Shown: positions 7,995-15,901 of the stretch, piece after piece
How positions within the stretch are numbered: the stretch's first letter is position 1
Layout: the number at the start of each line of letters is the position of its first letter
Assembly: GCA_046757205.1 (NCBI GenBank)
Contig: JBHHXR010000007.1
Span: 1-33,536, forward strand
DNA: 33,536 bases
Source of the DNA: JBHHXR01 sp046757205
GTDB taxonomy: Bacteria; Pseudomonadota; Alphaproteobacteria; Rhodobacterales; Rhodobacteraceae
Reading direction: 5' to 3'
The notes under the pieces: generated by a model
Database searches by the model: none
What the model was told of the DNA's origin: nothing
What the model saw: only the letters and a program-made list of their open reading frames with translations
Position numbers and translations under genes: made by a program

Positions 7995-9242
7995 TCAATC
8001 CTTGAGTGATTCTTCGCGCAACCCGTCGGCCAGCAGGTTCAGACCGAGAACCAGGCTCATCAGGGCAATCGCCGGCGGAAGGGCCGGGTGCGGATAGATC
8101 GTCAGGAGCTTTCGGCCCTCGTTGATCGTCATGCCCCAGTCAGGGCTCTCGGGGCTGACGCCAAGACCGAAGAACCCCAGGGTTCCCAGAAGGATCGTCG
8201 TGTATCCGATGCGCAGGCAGAAATCGACGATCAGCGGGCCGCGGGCGTTGGGCAGGATCTCCCACAGCATGATGTACCACGCCCCCTCGCCGCGGGTCTG
8301 CGCCGCGGCCACATAATCCCGCGTCTTGATGTCCATGGTCAGCCCGCGCACGATGCGGAACACCGTTGGCGAGTTGACGAACACCACCGACACGAAAATG
8401 TTGAGTGCATTGGCGTCCAGCGGCAGCGCGAACCATGGCCGGTAGTTCGCCCGCGTCGTCTCCACCCATTCGGCGATCGGGTTGCCCTGGTTCACATAAG
8501 ACATGAACCCGGTCCAGGACCAGATGAACGGATCCCACTCGAACACGGTTCCGAGGTAGATCAGGAACATGACCAGCGCGACGGGCGCGCCAAAGAAGAA
8601 CAAGATCCCCGAGCGGGTAAAGAACCGTGAATAAATCAGGACAACGAAGAAAATGATCGGGAAGATGAACAGTACGGCCGACACCCAGGTGATGACCCCG
8701 GTCTGCCGTATCTCGGGCGTGACCAGAAGGTAGAAAAGAAGGATCACCGGAAACGCCAGGACGAGGTTGGCCAGAAAGCTCAACGTGGTGTCCAGACGGC
8801 CGGAGAAATACCCGGCCGGCAGGCCGAGCGTAACGCCGACGAGAAAGGCGAACAAAGTCGCTGCGGGAGCGATCCGCAGAACCGTCTGCGAGCCGTAGAC
8901 CATCCTGCTGAAGACGTCGCGCGCCAGGTTGTCGCCTCCCAGCAGATAATACATCCCGTCCATGTTCGGCACCGGCACGCCCGGTTTCTTGTTCTTCAGT
9001 CCCGAGATTTGCTCCAGCGCATCAAACGGCGCGATCGAACTGGCCCAGATCGCCGTGAACACCCAGAACAGGATGATGGCGAAACCGATCATTCCGACGG
9101 TGCTGTCGAACAGCCGTCCGTAGAGCGAAAGACGCGCCTTGAAGAATATCGACAGGCCGAAAACGACAGCCATCGAAATCCACACCGGCAGAAACGCTTC
9201 CAGCATCTTCCCGAAAATCTGCAGCCACGAGAGGGATTCCAT
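7995..9242 (-). CDS. ABC importer permease, DppC/OppC type, with an internal membrane insert
   Basis: This is an inner-membrane permease of the peptide importer. The DppC features are GGDNLARDVFSRMVYG (about 102-117), GYFSGRLDTTLSFLANLVLAFP (about 144-165), the EAA loop YVAAAQTRGEGAWYIMLWEILPN (310-332) that contacts the ATPase, and the closing GLNLLADGLRE. The protein is 415 aa; the family norm is near 300. The extra length is mainly residues ~179-280, between two normally adjacent helices. It contains two further hydrophobic segments (about 184-204 and 214-231) and a tryptophan-rich loop. The ATG is at 9240-9242. It lies between the DppB-like and fused ATPase genes on the same strand. Confidence 0.92.
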   Translation of the reverse strand: MESLSWLQIFGKMLEAFLPVWISMAVVFGLSIFFKARLSLYGRLFDSTVGMIGFAIILFWVFTAIWASSIAPFDALEQISGLKNKKPGVPVPNMDGMYYLLGGDNLARDVFSRMVYGSQTVLRIAPAATLFAFLVGVTLGLPAGYFSGRLDTTLSFLANLVLAFPVILLFYLLVTPEIRQTGVITWVSAVLFIFPIIFFVVLIYSRFFTRSGILFFFGAPVALVMFLIYLGTVFEWDPFIWSWTGFMSYVNQGNPIAEWVETTRANYRPWFALPLDANALNIFVSVVFVNSPTVFRIVRGLTMDIKTRDYVAAAQTRGEGAWYIMLWEILPNARGPLIVDFCLRIGYTTILLGTLGFFGLGVSPESPDWGMTINEGRKLLTIYPHPALPPAIALMSLVLGLNLLADGLREESLKD

Positions 9243-9255
9243 GATTCCGTTCCCC

Positions 9256-10206
9256 CTATTTCACGCGGATGCGCGGGTTGAGGTAGACATAGCCGATATC
9301 CGAAATCAGCTGTGTGACCAGCACCACGAACACGGCCACGATCGAGCATGACAGAAGAAGCTCGATGTCGTTGTTGCTGGCGGCCTGAACCAGTGTCCAG
9401 CCGAAGCCCTTGAAATTGAACAGCGTCTCGACGATCACAACGCCGGTCAGCAGCCACGGAAACTGCAGCATGATCACAGTGAAGGGCGCAATCAGCGCGT
9501 TGCGAAGCGCATGCCTGAGGACGATGTTGCGGAAACTCACGCCCTTCAGCCGCGCCGTGCGGATATACTGCGCCGTCATCACCTCGGCCATCGAGGCGCG
9601 CGTCATCCGCGCTATATAGCCCATTCCGTAAAGCGCCATCGTCATCACCGGAAGGGCGAAATTCTCGAATGTGATGTTCTCGGTGGCCGAGGTTGAAACG
9701 CCCTTGACCCATTTTAGCCCGACGATGGAGGAAGCGAAGATAACCGTGAAAATGACGCCCGAGACGTATTCCGGCGTCGCGGTCGTGGCGATGGAAAACG
9801 TGCTCAGACTTCGGTCCGTGACCGTCCCTTCGCGCATACCCGCCAGAACGCCCACCACGAGCGCCGTCGGAACCATGACGATCATCACCCAGAACATCAG
9901 TTTGCCGGTGTGGCCAAGCCGCTCGGTAACTATCCCGGCCACCGGTTTTCTGAACCGCGTCGAATGGCCCATATCTCCGGTGGCCGCGGCGCCCAGCCAT
10001 TCCACATAACGAACCCCCATCGGCCGGTTATAGCCGTTCTTTTCGAGCCAGGATTCAACCTGCGCGTCTGTCATGCGCATGTTGTTCTGTTCCTTGGCGA
10101 GTTTTTCGAGGTTTGGTTCCAGATTGGTCAGAAAAAACACCACGAAGGTCAGGCAGATCGCCGTGAGAAACATGACCAGAACACGCCTTACCAGGAATGC
10201 AAGCAT
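9256..10206 (-). CDS. ABC importer permease, DppB/OppB type
   Basis: This 316-aa inner-membrane permease pairs with the DppC-like protein. It begins MLAFLVRRVLVMFLTA, the standard DppB first helix. It then has the periplasmic-side segment GVRYVEWLGAAATGDMGHS, the EAA loop YIRTARLKGVSFRNIVLRHALRNAL, and the family ending with an LNPRIRVK tail. About six transmembrane segments are visible. The ATG is at 10204-10206. The binding-protein gene ends 110 bp upstream, with a strong hairpin between them (10286-10311). The dppC-like gene follows after 13 bp. Confidence 0.93.
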   Translation of the reverse strand: MLAFLVRRVLVMFLTAICLTFVVFFLTNLEPNLEKLAKEQNNMRMTDAQVESWLEKNGYNRPMGVRYVEWLGAAATGDMGHSTRFRKPVAGIVTERLGHTGKLMFWVMIVMVPTALVVGVLAGMREGTVTDRSLSTFSIATTATPEYVSGVIFTVIFASSIVGLKWVKGVSTSATENITFENFALPVMTMALYGMGYIARMTRASMAEVMTAQYIRTARLKGVSFRNIVLRHALRNALIAPFTVIMLQFPWLLTGVVIVETLFNFKGFGWTLVQAASNNDIELLLSCSIVAVFVVLVTQLISDIGYVYLNPRIRVK

Positions 10207-10285
10207 AGTACGCTATCCCCCGTTATCGGATCCCGAACCAGTTTCGGAAAGTTCGTCAGGCGGCTGCCAGAATATCGGCAAGTAT

Positions 10286-10311
10286 ACGGGAGGAGGGGGT
10301 CCTCCTCCCGT
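10286..10311 (-). promoter_or_regulatory. Intercistronic stem-loop between binding-protein and permease genes
   Basis: The perfect 11-bp inverted repeat ACGGGAGGAGG / CCTCCTCCCGT (10286-10296 and 10301-10311) has a 4-base loop. It starts 6 bp past the binding-protein stop. No U-tract follows on the minus strand, so it is not a classic terminator. A hairpin here is typical for ABC importers: it shields the upstream message from 3' decay and gives more binding protein than permease. Confidence 0.6.
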
Positions 10312-10316
10312 TTCGC

Positions 10317-11975
10317 TCATGCTTCGATGGACCACAGGTCGTGATGGTGCTCGAATGTCGGGTGCATCTCGGCACCCTTGACCTTGTCGGTCGTGTGCCG
10401 GAACAGCTTGCGCCAGTACGGCTGGATCAGGATGCCGCTGTCCTGCAGAATCTTTTCCAGGTCCTTCATGATCTCGCGGCGCTTGTCGGCGTCGGCGATC
10501 GACAGCGCCTGTTCCAGCTTGGCGTCGAAATCCGCGTTTGACCATGCCGCCTCGTTCCAAGCTTCGCCGGAACGGTAGGCCAGCGCCAGAACCTGTACAC
10601 CCAGCGGACGCATGTTCCAGTTGGTCGTCGAGTAGGGGTACTTGGCCCAGTCGTTCCAGAACGTGGCGCCCGGCAGGATAGTGCGCTTCACCTTGATGCC
10701 TGCGTCGCGAAGCTGCGCCGCGATGGCATCGGTTGTTGCACGCCGCCAGTCGTCGTCGATCGAGATCAGCTCGTGTTCGTAATCCGCCATCCCCGCTTCC
10801 TTGAGCAGCGCCATCGCCGCCGCGGGGTCGCGCGCCGGCATGCCGATATCGGCGTATTCAGGGTGCATGGGGCCGACATGGTGGTTTTCCGCAACCGCGC
10901 CGAGGTTGTTGTAACCAAGTTCGAGAACCACATTGTTGTCGACAGCCAGTTGCAGGGCTCGGCGCACGCGCTGGTCCGCGTAGGGTTTATTGCCGTCGAC
11001 CTCGGCTTCGACATTGGTGCGCGCAACGACGGTCGCGGCCGTAACGACATCCGATACCACCAGCCCCATCGAATCCAGTATTTCAATGAAATCGCCGTTG
11101 GTCTGGTACACCGCATCGATTTCCCCGGCATCGAACGCCGCGACATATGCCGAAGGATCGGTGCCATAGTCGGTGTATTCGATCCGGTCGAGCGCCACGT
11201 CGCCGCCCCACCACGAGCCGGCCGGGCGCTTCACCAGCGCCGCGCTGACACCAACCTCGATGTGATCGAGTGCATAAGGGCCCGTGCCTATCGGGTTCTC
11301 CGTGAGGTTCGCGCCGGTATCGTCGAAGCTCGGATGAACGATCAGGCCCGGATAGTCCGTCATGCCGGGGATGAGCGTGATATCGGAGGCCGACAGGTTC
11401 AGTTTCACCGTGTGGCTGTCGACGATCTCGATGGCACCCGCCGCGGCCTGTCCGGTGTCGGCGTCGATGAGGCTCGACATCCGGGCCGCCATCGAATTGC
11501 CTTCCACCGACTTGTCGGTCCAGCGCCGGAGATTGTAAGCAACGTCCTCGGCGGTGAAATCGTCGCCGTTCGACCATTTCACGCCCTTGCGGACGTTGAG
11601 TATGTAGGTCTTGGCGTCCTCGGAGACCTCCCAGCCCTCAAGCAGCCACGGCTCGAAGGTGAAATCGCGAGTGTACCGCACGAGGTTTTCCGCCATCCCG
11701 CGGCCGACGTTGCCCATTTCCGACCAGTCGAAAATCCGCGGATCCACGACCGGCTTGATCTGCATCTGCATGCGCAGCGTGCCGCCACCGGCCGCCGCGT
11801 TTGCCCGCGTCGGCACGGCCGCGCCCAGAAGCCCGTAGGCCGTCGCCGTCGTCGCACCCAGCGCCGTCGCCGTCGCCAGGAACTCGCGGCGGTTCATCTT
11901 TCCAACGCGCGCTTCCCTTGCGTACATTTCGATCGCCGGATGCAGCGCCTTGCCGTTGATGGTCTGCTTGGTCAT
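10317..11975 (-). CDS. Periplasmic substrate-binding protein of the peptide-type ABC importer (SBP family 5, Tat-exported)
   Basis: This is a 552-aa solute-binding protein of the DppA/OppA family (SBP_bac_5). It has a long pre-sequence with a twin-arginine motif NRREFLATATAL (Arg29-Arg30) and a hydrophobic stretch ending PTRANA (cut near residue 60). It is therefore expected to be folded before Tat export. The family body is clear: WLLEGWEVSEDAKTYILNVRKGVKWSNGDDFTAEDVAYNL, TGPYALDHIEVG, then RVRRALQLAVD and the C-terminal LIQPYWRKLFRHT. The ATG is at 11973-11975, with GGGAGTGG just upstream. It is the first gene of the importer operon, and an AraC regulator lies upstream. The substrate is not predictable: peptides, opines and other compounds are known for this family. 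Confidence 0.93.
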   Translation of the reverse strand: MTKQTINGKALHPAIEMYAREARVGKMNRREFLATATALGATTATAYGLLGAAVPTRANAAAGGGTLRMQMQIKPVVDPRIFDWSEMGNVGRGMAENLVRYTRDFTFEPWLLEGWEVSEDAKTYILNVRKGVKWSNGDDFTAEDVAYNLRRWTDKSVEGNSMAARMSSLIDADTGQAAAGAIEIVDSHTVKLNLSASDITLIPGMTDYPGLIVHPSFDDTGANLTENPIGTGPYALDHIEVGVSAALVKRPAGSWWGGDVALDRIEYTDYGTDPSAYVAAFDAGEIDAVYQTNGDFIEILDSMGLVVSDVVTAATVVARTNVEAEVDGNKPYADQRVRRALQLAVDNNVVLELGYNNLGAVAENHHVGPMHPEYADIGMPARDPAAAMALLKEAGMADYEHELISIDDDWRRATTDAIAAQLRDAGIKVKRTILPGATFWNDWAKYPYSTTNWNMRPLGVQVLALAYRSGEAWNEAAWSNADFDAKLEQALSIADADKRREIMKDLEKILQDSGILIQPYWRKLFRHTTDKVKGAEMHPTFEHHHDLWSIEA

Positions 11976-12141
11976 AATTCCACTCCCTGTTTGGATCCGT
12001 GTTTTGTGATATGGGAACCGCGCCTGTCCCGGCGCTTTCGGTCCCTTATCTTCATCCCTCTTGTCAGCCCTTTGCGGCCTTTCAGCCGGCGGCGCCGTCG
12101 GTCTTGTTCCCCCGATCGCGCCTTGTCAGCAATAGCAGGCG

Positions 12142-12166
12142 AAAACGCCCGGCCGGTCAACCGGGC
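12142..12166 (-). terminator. Possible terminator after the araC-family gene
   Basis: Inverted repeat GCCCGG / CCGGGC (12147-12152 and 12161-12166) with an 8-base loop. On the minus strand it is followed by GTTTTCG (short U-tract, 12142-12146). It lies about 95 bp past the regulator stop and would separate it from the importer operon. An A/T run at 12174-12189 just upstream on the minus strand could instead be a promoter element for the importer. Confidence 0.3.
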
Positions 12167-12258
12167 ATCGGAACTTTTTTTAAAATATTACGACACAGAC
12201 ATGCCTGTTTGCGACATATTCTTTCGCAAGGCCGGAATATCAGCGGCGTCCCGGCTGT

Positions 12259-13110
12259 TCAGCGCATCAGTCGCCGGTACTCGGTCGGCGATTTGCCCAC
12301 TCTCTCGGTGAACTGGCGCGAGAAATAGGCCGGATTGGAATAGCCGAGCTGCGCGGCGATTTCGGAAACCCGCCTGTCGGTTTCCGTCAACGATTTTCGC
12401 GCTTCCTGCAAGACCCGTTCCTGGATAAGCGTCGAGGCCGGCTTGCCCGTCGTCTGGCGACATATCCTGGTCAGGTGCGTCGGCGTCACCGCAAGGTTGG
12501 TGGCGTAATCGTTGACCGTGTCCTGCGTCCGGTAACGCTCTTCCATGAGTTGCAGGAACTTTCGCATCAGGCGCCGCCGCGCCGGGCTGCGGGTTCCCGC
12601 TTTGCCGGCGTCGCGGTTTTCCTGACGCCGGTACCATACCGAAAGCAGCCCGATCTCGTACTGAAGGGCGAACTTGTGCTCGGAATCTCCCGCCGCAAGC
12701 TCGTCATTCAGGGCATCGAAATGCGCGACCACACGCTTCTGTTCGCGCAGGTCCGACACCGACCGGACAAACGGCTGGTCCGGGAGCGGCAGGTCGCGGG
12801 CCGATCCGGCCGACGCGACCCAGCCCTGCGTCCGGGGCGAAAACGACATGCCATGCATCGTCAGGCTGGGAACGAATATGGCGGTGTTGGCGCCAAAGCC
12901 GCGTACCGATCCGTCGATGCACGCCCGGCCGCCGCCGCGCGACACCCAAATGAACTGGTTGAATTCATGGTGAGTCAGGGAATCCGCCGAACAATCACTT
13001 TGGCGGCAATAGGAAGCTATGCTTTGACACGTTACCGCTTCGGTCGCGTGAGAAACCTCTCCCGCCTCCGAAACTAGTTCGAGGTTAGTGATAGACATGG
13101 TGGGGGCCAT
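12259..13110 (-). CDS. AraC-family transcriptional regulator
   Basis: This is a 283-aa one-component regulator. The N-terminal half (about 40-150) looks like a cupin sensor: HHEFNQFIWVSRGGGRACIDG, then TAIFVPSLTMHGMSF. The C-terminal ~100 residues are the AraC DNA-binding domain, with a first helix-turn-helix near 201-220 (DYATNLAVTPTHLTRICRQ) and a second near 249-269 (SEIAAQLGYSNPAYFSRQF), ending GKSPTEYRRL. Two starts are possible: ATG 13108-13110 and ATG 13096-13098; neither has a strong ribosome site. It lies just upstream of the importer operon on the same strand, so it is the likely local regulator. The ligand may be the transported compound or a derivative (inference). Confidence 0.9.
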   Translation of the reverse strand: MAPTMSITNLELVSEAGEVSHATEAVTCQSIASYCRQSDCSADSLTHHEFNQFIWVSRGGGRACIDGSVRGFGANTAIFVPSLTMHGMSFSPRTQGWVASAGSARDLPLPDQPFVRSVSDLREQKRVVAHFDALNDELAAGDSEHKFALQYEIGLLSVWYRRQENRDAGKAGTRSPARRRLMRKFLQLMEERYRTQDTVNDYATNLAVTPTHLTRICRQTTGKPASTLIQERVLQEARKSLTETDRRVSEIAAQLGYSNPAYFSRQFTERVGKSPTEYRRLMR

Positions 13111-13140
13111 TCTTGTCTGGATTCAAATGTAAGTCCATGG

Positions 13141-13169
13141 ATTGTGCAGAAAATGTTCGATTCTTGCAA
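13141..13169 (-). promoter_or_regulatory. Candidate promoter for the araC-family gene
   Basis: On the minus strand TTGCAA (13164-13169) and CACAAT (13141-13146) are 17 bases apart, each matching consensus at 4 of 6 positions. It sits 30 bp upstream of the regulator ATG. Pattern match only. Confidence 0.3.
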
Positions 13170-13238
13170 CCAAACTGGTTTCACCGCCCAGCCGGCAATA
13201 GCCATCCGTGATAATTCGGCGACATTCCGCCACGCCGC

Positions 13239-14150
13239 TCACTCGATCTGGCGTGCCAGCTCCGCCGCCTCGCAATGAGCAGCGTCCAGCCATGTCCAGT
13301 TGGCCATCCTGTTCCTGAACCACGTTCTTTGCCGTTTCGCGTACCGCCGTGTTTTTACGACAATTTTCTCCTTTGCCGCTTCAAGTGAAATCTCTCCTGC
13401 AAGATGCGAAACAAGCTCCGGGGCGCCAAGTGCGCGTGCGGATTGCAGGGCAGGGCTCCAGCCCACGGCCATCGCCGCCGCGCATTCCTCAAGCGCGCCT
13501 TCGCATATCATTCGCTCAAGACGCGCGGAAATCCTTGTATTCGCCTTCGCCGGATCGGACCTGAGGACGACCGCGCGGGCCCGCTCCATCGGCAGCAACG
13601 GCGGCCCTGTGTCCCGCTGCCACGATGCAAGGCCGCGGCCGGTGCCGGTCGCGACCTCCCAGGCGCGCTGCAGCCGCACGGCGTTGTTCCGGTCTGTCTG
13701 CGCCAAGGTCTCGGGGTCCAGATCCGCCAACCGGCGCACGAAACCGGACGCACCCTCCGTTTCCCGGATCGTGTTGCCGAGCACGCGAATTTCCGCGGAA
13801 ACCTGCGGGATTGCGGCCAGTCCTTCCGTCAGGGCCGAAAAGTACAGCCCGGTACCGCCAACGAATATTGGCCTCAGGTGCAGTTTCCGGCACTCCGCCA
13901 GGACTTCGGCGGCGTCCCGCAGCCAGTCGCCGACGGAATAGGCGGACTCCCTGGCAACCGTACCGTACAACCTGTGCGGCGCGCGCCGTTCGTCGGCTGC
14001 CGACGGTCGGGCCGTCAGCACGCGCCAGCACGAATAGACCTGAAGCGCATCGGCGTTGATGACACAACCGCCGTCGCGCTCCGCCAGGGCCAGCGCCAGT
14101 TCCGACTTGCCCGATGCCGTCGGGCCGGCAATCAGGATCGGAGGGCGCAT
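13239..14150 (-). CDS. miaA: tRNA dimethylallyltransferase MiaA
   Basis: MiaA transfers a dimethylallyl group to the N6 of A37 in tRNAs that read codons starting with U. This is the first step of ms2i6A formation. The protein is 303 aa. It has the P-loop GPTASGKSELALALAE (about 9-24), NADALQVYS (the catalytic-region DSxQVY motif with Ala-Leu in place of the usual Ser-Met), PHRLYGTV, GGTGLYFSALTEGL (about 97-110), and the C-terminal KTRRYAKRQRTWFRN that grips tRNA. The ATG is at 14148-14150. It follows hfq-hflX on the same strand after a 105-bp AT-rich gap holding a palindrome. This suggests its own promoter or control site. Confidence 0.96.
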   Translation of the reverse strand: MRPPILIAGPTASGKSELALALAERDGGCVINADALQVYSCWRVLTARPSAADERRAPHRLYGTVARESAYSVGDWLRDAAEVLAECRKLHLRPIFVGGTGLYFSALTEGLAAIPQVSAEIRVLGNTIRETEGASGFVRRLADLDPETLAQTDRNNAVRLQRAWEVATGTGRGLASWQRDTGPPLLPMERARAVVLRSDPAKANTRISARLERMICEGALEECAAAMAVGWSPALQSARALGAPELVSHLAGEISLEAAKEKIVVKTRRYAKRQRTWFRNRMANWTWLDAAHCEAAELARQIE

Positions 14151-14235
14151 GGTTCTGCGAAAGAAACAGCATAGGAATTTGAAATCATTGGTAATGCTTC
14201 GTTTGCATCATGGTTTTACAAATGCCGCATATTAA

Positions 14236-14260
14236 CATAATATATATTATGCGCATTATG
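14236..14260. repeat. 16-bp perfect palindrome with a third half-site, upstream of miaA
   Basis: CATAATATATATTATG (14236-14251) reads the same on both strands. A further ATTATG follows at 14255-14260, overlapping the hflX stop region. The block is pure A/T apart from the ends and stands out in this G+C-rich sequence. It lies about 90 bp upstream of the miaA ATG. It could be an operator for a dimeric regulator or part of a promoter. No protein is assigned. Confidence 0.45.
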
Positions 14261-15524
14261 CCACCTTGGACGACAGGTGCTGAAACAGCGCCCTCTGGCG
14301 CTTTGACCAGCTCACGTCAATCGCCAGTCCCCCGTCGGTTGCTGTCTCGCCGGTTACGACTTTGTGCTCGTACAGCCAGGCACGCCGCCGGCCATCGTCA
14401 AAACCGACGCGGATGGTTTCGGTCTGCTTTGTATCGGCCAGCGCGTTTCTGAGGCCGGTAGTCAGGTCGGAGAACCCCGCTCCGGTCAGGGATGATACCG
14501 GGAAGACCCGGTCGCTGCGGTTGGCCCGGTTACGGACGGTGGGCAAGATATCCGGTGCCACGAGGTCGATCTTGTTCCAGACCTCGTAAATGTCGCCCTG
14601 CCGTTGGTCGCCGATCCCCAGTTCGCGCAGAATCTCGCGCACGTCCTCGGCCTGTTCCTCGCTCTGCTCGTGAGAGATATCGCGGACGTGCAGGATGATA
14701 TCCGCGTTCAGCACTTCCTCGAGCGTGGCGCGGAAGGCTGCGACGAGCTGTGTCGGAAGGTCCGAGATGAACCCGACGGTATCGGACAGGATGATCTTTT
14801 CTCCGTGTGCCAGTTCCACCGCGCGCATCGTCGGATCAAGCGTTGCGAACAGCATGTCCCTGGCGTCCACCGAAGCGCCGGTCAGGCGATTGAACAATGT
14901 CGATTTGCCGGCGTTCGTGTACCCCACGAGCGCAACGGTGGGAAAAGGAACCCGGTCCCGCGCCTGGCGATGCAACCGTCGCGTGTTGACTACCTTCCGC
15001 AACTGTTTGCGGATGCGCAGGATCTGTTGCGATATCGCGCGCCGGTCGGACTCGATCTGGGTTTCGCCCGGACCGCCGACAAAACCCAGCGCCCCGCGCT
15101 GCCGTTCCAGGTGCGTCCAGCTGCGGACCAGCCGGGATTTCTGGTATGTGAGATGCGCCAGCGCGACCTGGAGCACCCCTTCCCGCGTGCTCGCCCTGTC
15201 GCCGAAGATTTCCAGGATCAACCCGACCCGGTCGAGGACCTTGGCGTTCCAGCGCGTCTCCAGATTCCGCTGCTGTACCGGCGTGATCGAGGCATTGATG
15301 ACGACAAGACCGACGTCAAGTTCGCGCACCCGTTCGGCAAGCTGCGCGACCTTGCCGGTGCCAAAATACGTTCCGGCACGCGGCCGCGGCAGGCCGATGA
15401 TCTCGGAGTCGGCGATCTCGACGCCGAGCGCCGCGGTCAGGCCAAGGGCTTCGCGCAATGCATGAGAGGGGTCCCGCCGGTCTGGCAGACCGGTCAGTTC
15501 GGGATGCAGAACCAGACTGCGCAT
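14256..15524 (-). CDS. hflX: Ribosome-associated GTPase HflX
   Basis: HflX is a GTPase that binds the large ribosomal subunit and can split stalled or stressed ribosomes. The 422-aa protein has the N-terminal HflX domain, a linker with the family motif GGPGETQIESDRR (about 150-162), and a G domain: P-loop GYTNAGKST (201-209), FATLDPTMR (switch I region), DTVGFISDLP (G3, about 248-257) and NKIDL (G4). Its ATG is at 15522-15524, 9 bp after the hfq stop, forming the conserved hfq-hflX pair. The hflX stop lies inside the palindrome block upstream of miaA. Confidence 0.96.
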   Translation of the reverse strand: MRSLVLHPELTGLPDRRDPSHALREALGLTAALGVEIADSEIIGLPRPRAGTYFGTGKVAQLAERVRELDVGLVVINASITPVQQRNLETRWNAKVLDRVGLILEIFGDRASTREGVLQVALAHLTYQKSRLVRSWTHLERQRGALGFVGGPGETQIESDRRAISQQILRIRKQLRKVVNTRRLHRQARDRVPFPTVALVGYTNAGKSTLFNRLTGASVDARDMLFATLDPTMRAVELAHGEKIILSDTVGFISDLPTQLVAAFRATLEEVLNADIILHVRDISHEQSEEQAEDVREILRELGIGDQRQGDIYEVWNKIDLVAPDILPTVRNRANRSDRVFPVSSLTGAGFSDLTTGLRNALADTKQTETIRVGFDDGRRRAWLYEHKVVTGETATDGGLAIDVSWSKRQRALFQHLSSKVA

Positions 15525-15533
15525 CAGCGCCGG

Positions 15534-15773
15534 TCAGCCCTCCTCTTCCGCCTCGTAGAGGTGGACGGGCTGCGACGGCATGATCGTGGATATGGCATGT
15601 TTGTAAACCAGTTGCGACTGGCCATCGCGACGCAGAAGGACGCAGAAATTGTCAAACCACGTTATGACGCCCTGCAGTTTCACGCCATTGACCAAAAAAA
15701 TCGTAACGGGAATCTTTGCCTTGCGGACGTTGTTCAGGAATACGTCCTGCAGGTTCTGTTTTTCGGCAGCCAT
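15534..15773 (-). CDS. hfq: RNA chaperone Hfq
   Basis: Hfq is a hexameric Sm-like RNA chaperone that pairs small RNAs with messages. In alphaproteobacteria it also influences nitrogen regulation. At 79 aa it is the short alphaproteobacterial form. It shows QNLQDVFLNNVRKAKIPVTIFLVNGVKLQG (Sm1, with the Gln8-type residue and the distal-face VNG turn) and the Sm2 motif YKHAISTI. A likely promoter lies 60-85 bp upstream. It leads the hfq-hflX operon, and the trk genes lie upstream on the same strand. Confidence 0.97.
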   Translation of the reverse strand: MAAEKQNLQDVFLNNVRKAKIPVTIFLVNGVKLQGVITWFDNFCVLLRRDGQSQLVYKHAISTIMPSQPVHLYEAEEEG

Positions 15774-15830
15774 TGTTCTCAGCCTTCAGTTTTATGGCCC
15801 GCGCAATGCGGTGCTTATAGTTATGCCGGT

Positions 15831-15859
15831 AAAATAGTCGGTGATTGGGGGAAATCCAA
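15831..15859 (-). promoter_or_regulatory. Candidate sigma70-type promoter for hfq-hflX
   Basis: On the minus strand TTGGAT (15854-15859) is followed after 17 bases by TATTTT (15831-15836). The position, about 58 bp upstream of the hfq ATG in the 128-bp gap after trkH, fits a dedicated hfq promoter. Confidence 0.4.
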
Positions 15860-15901
15860 GTCCCATACAACCCAAAAGGGCAATTCAGGGAAAATTTCGC
15901 G

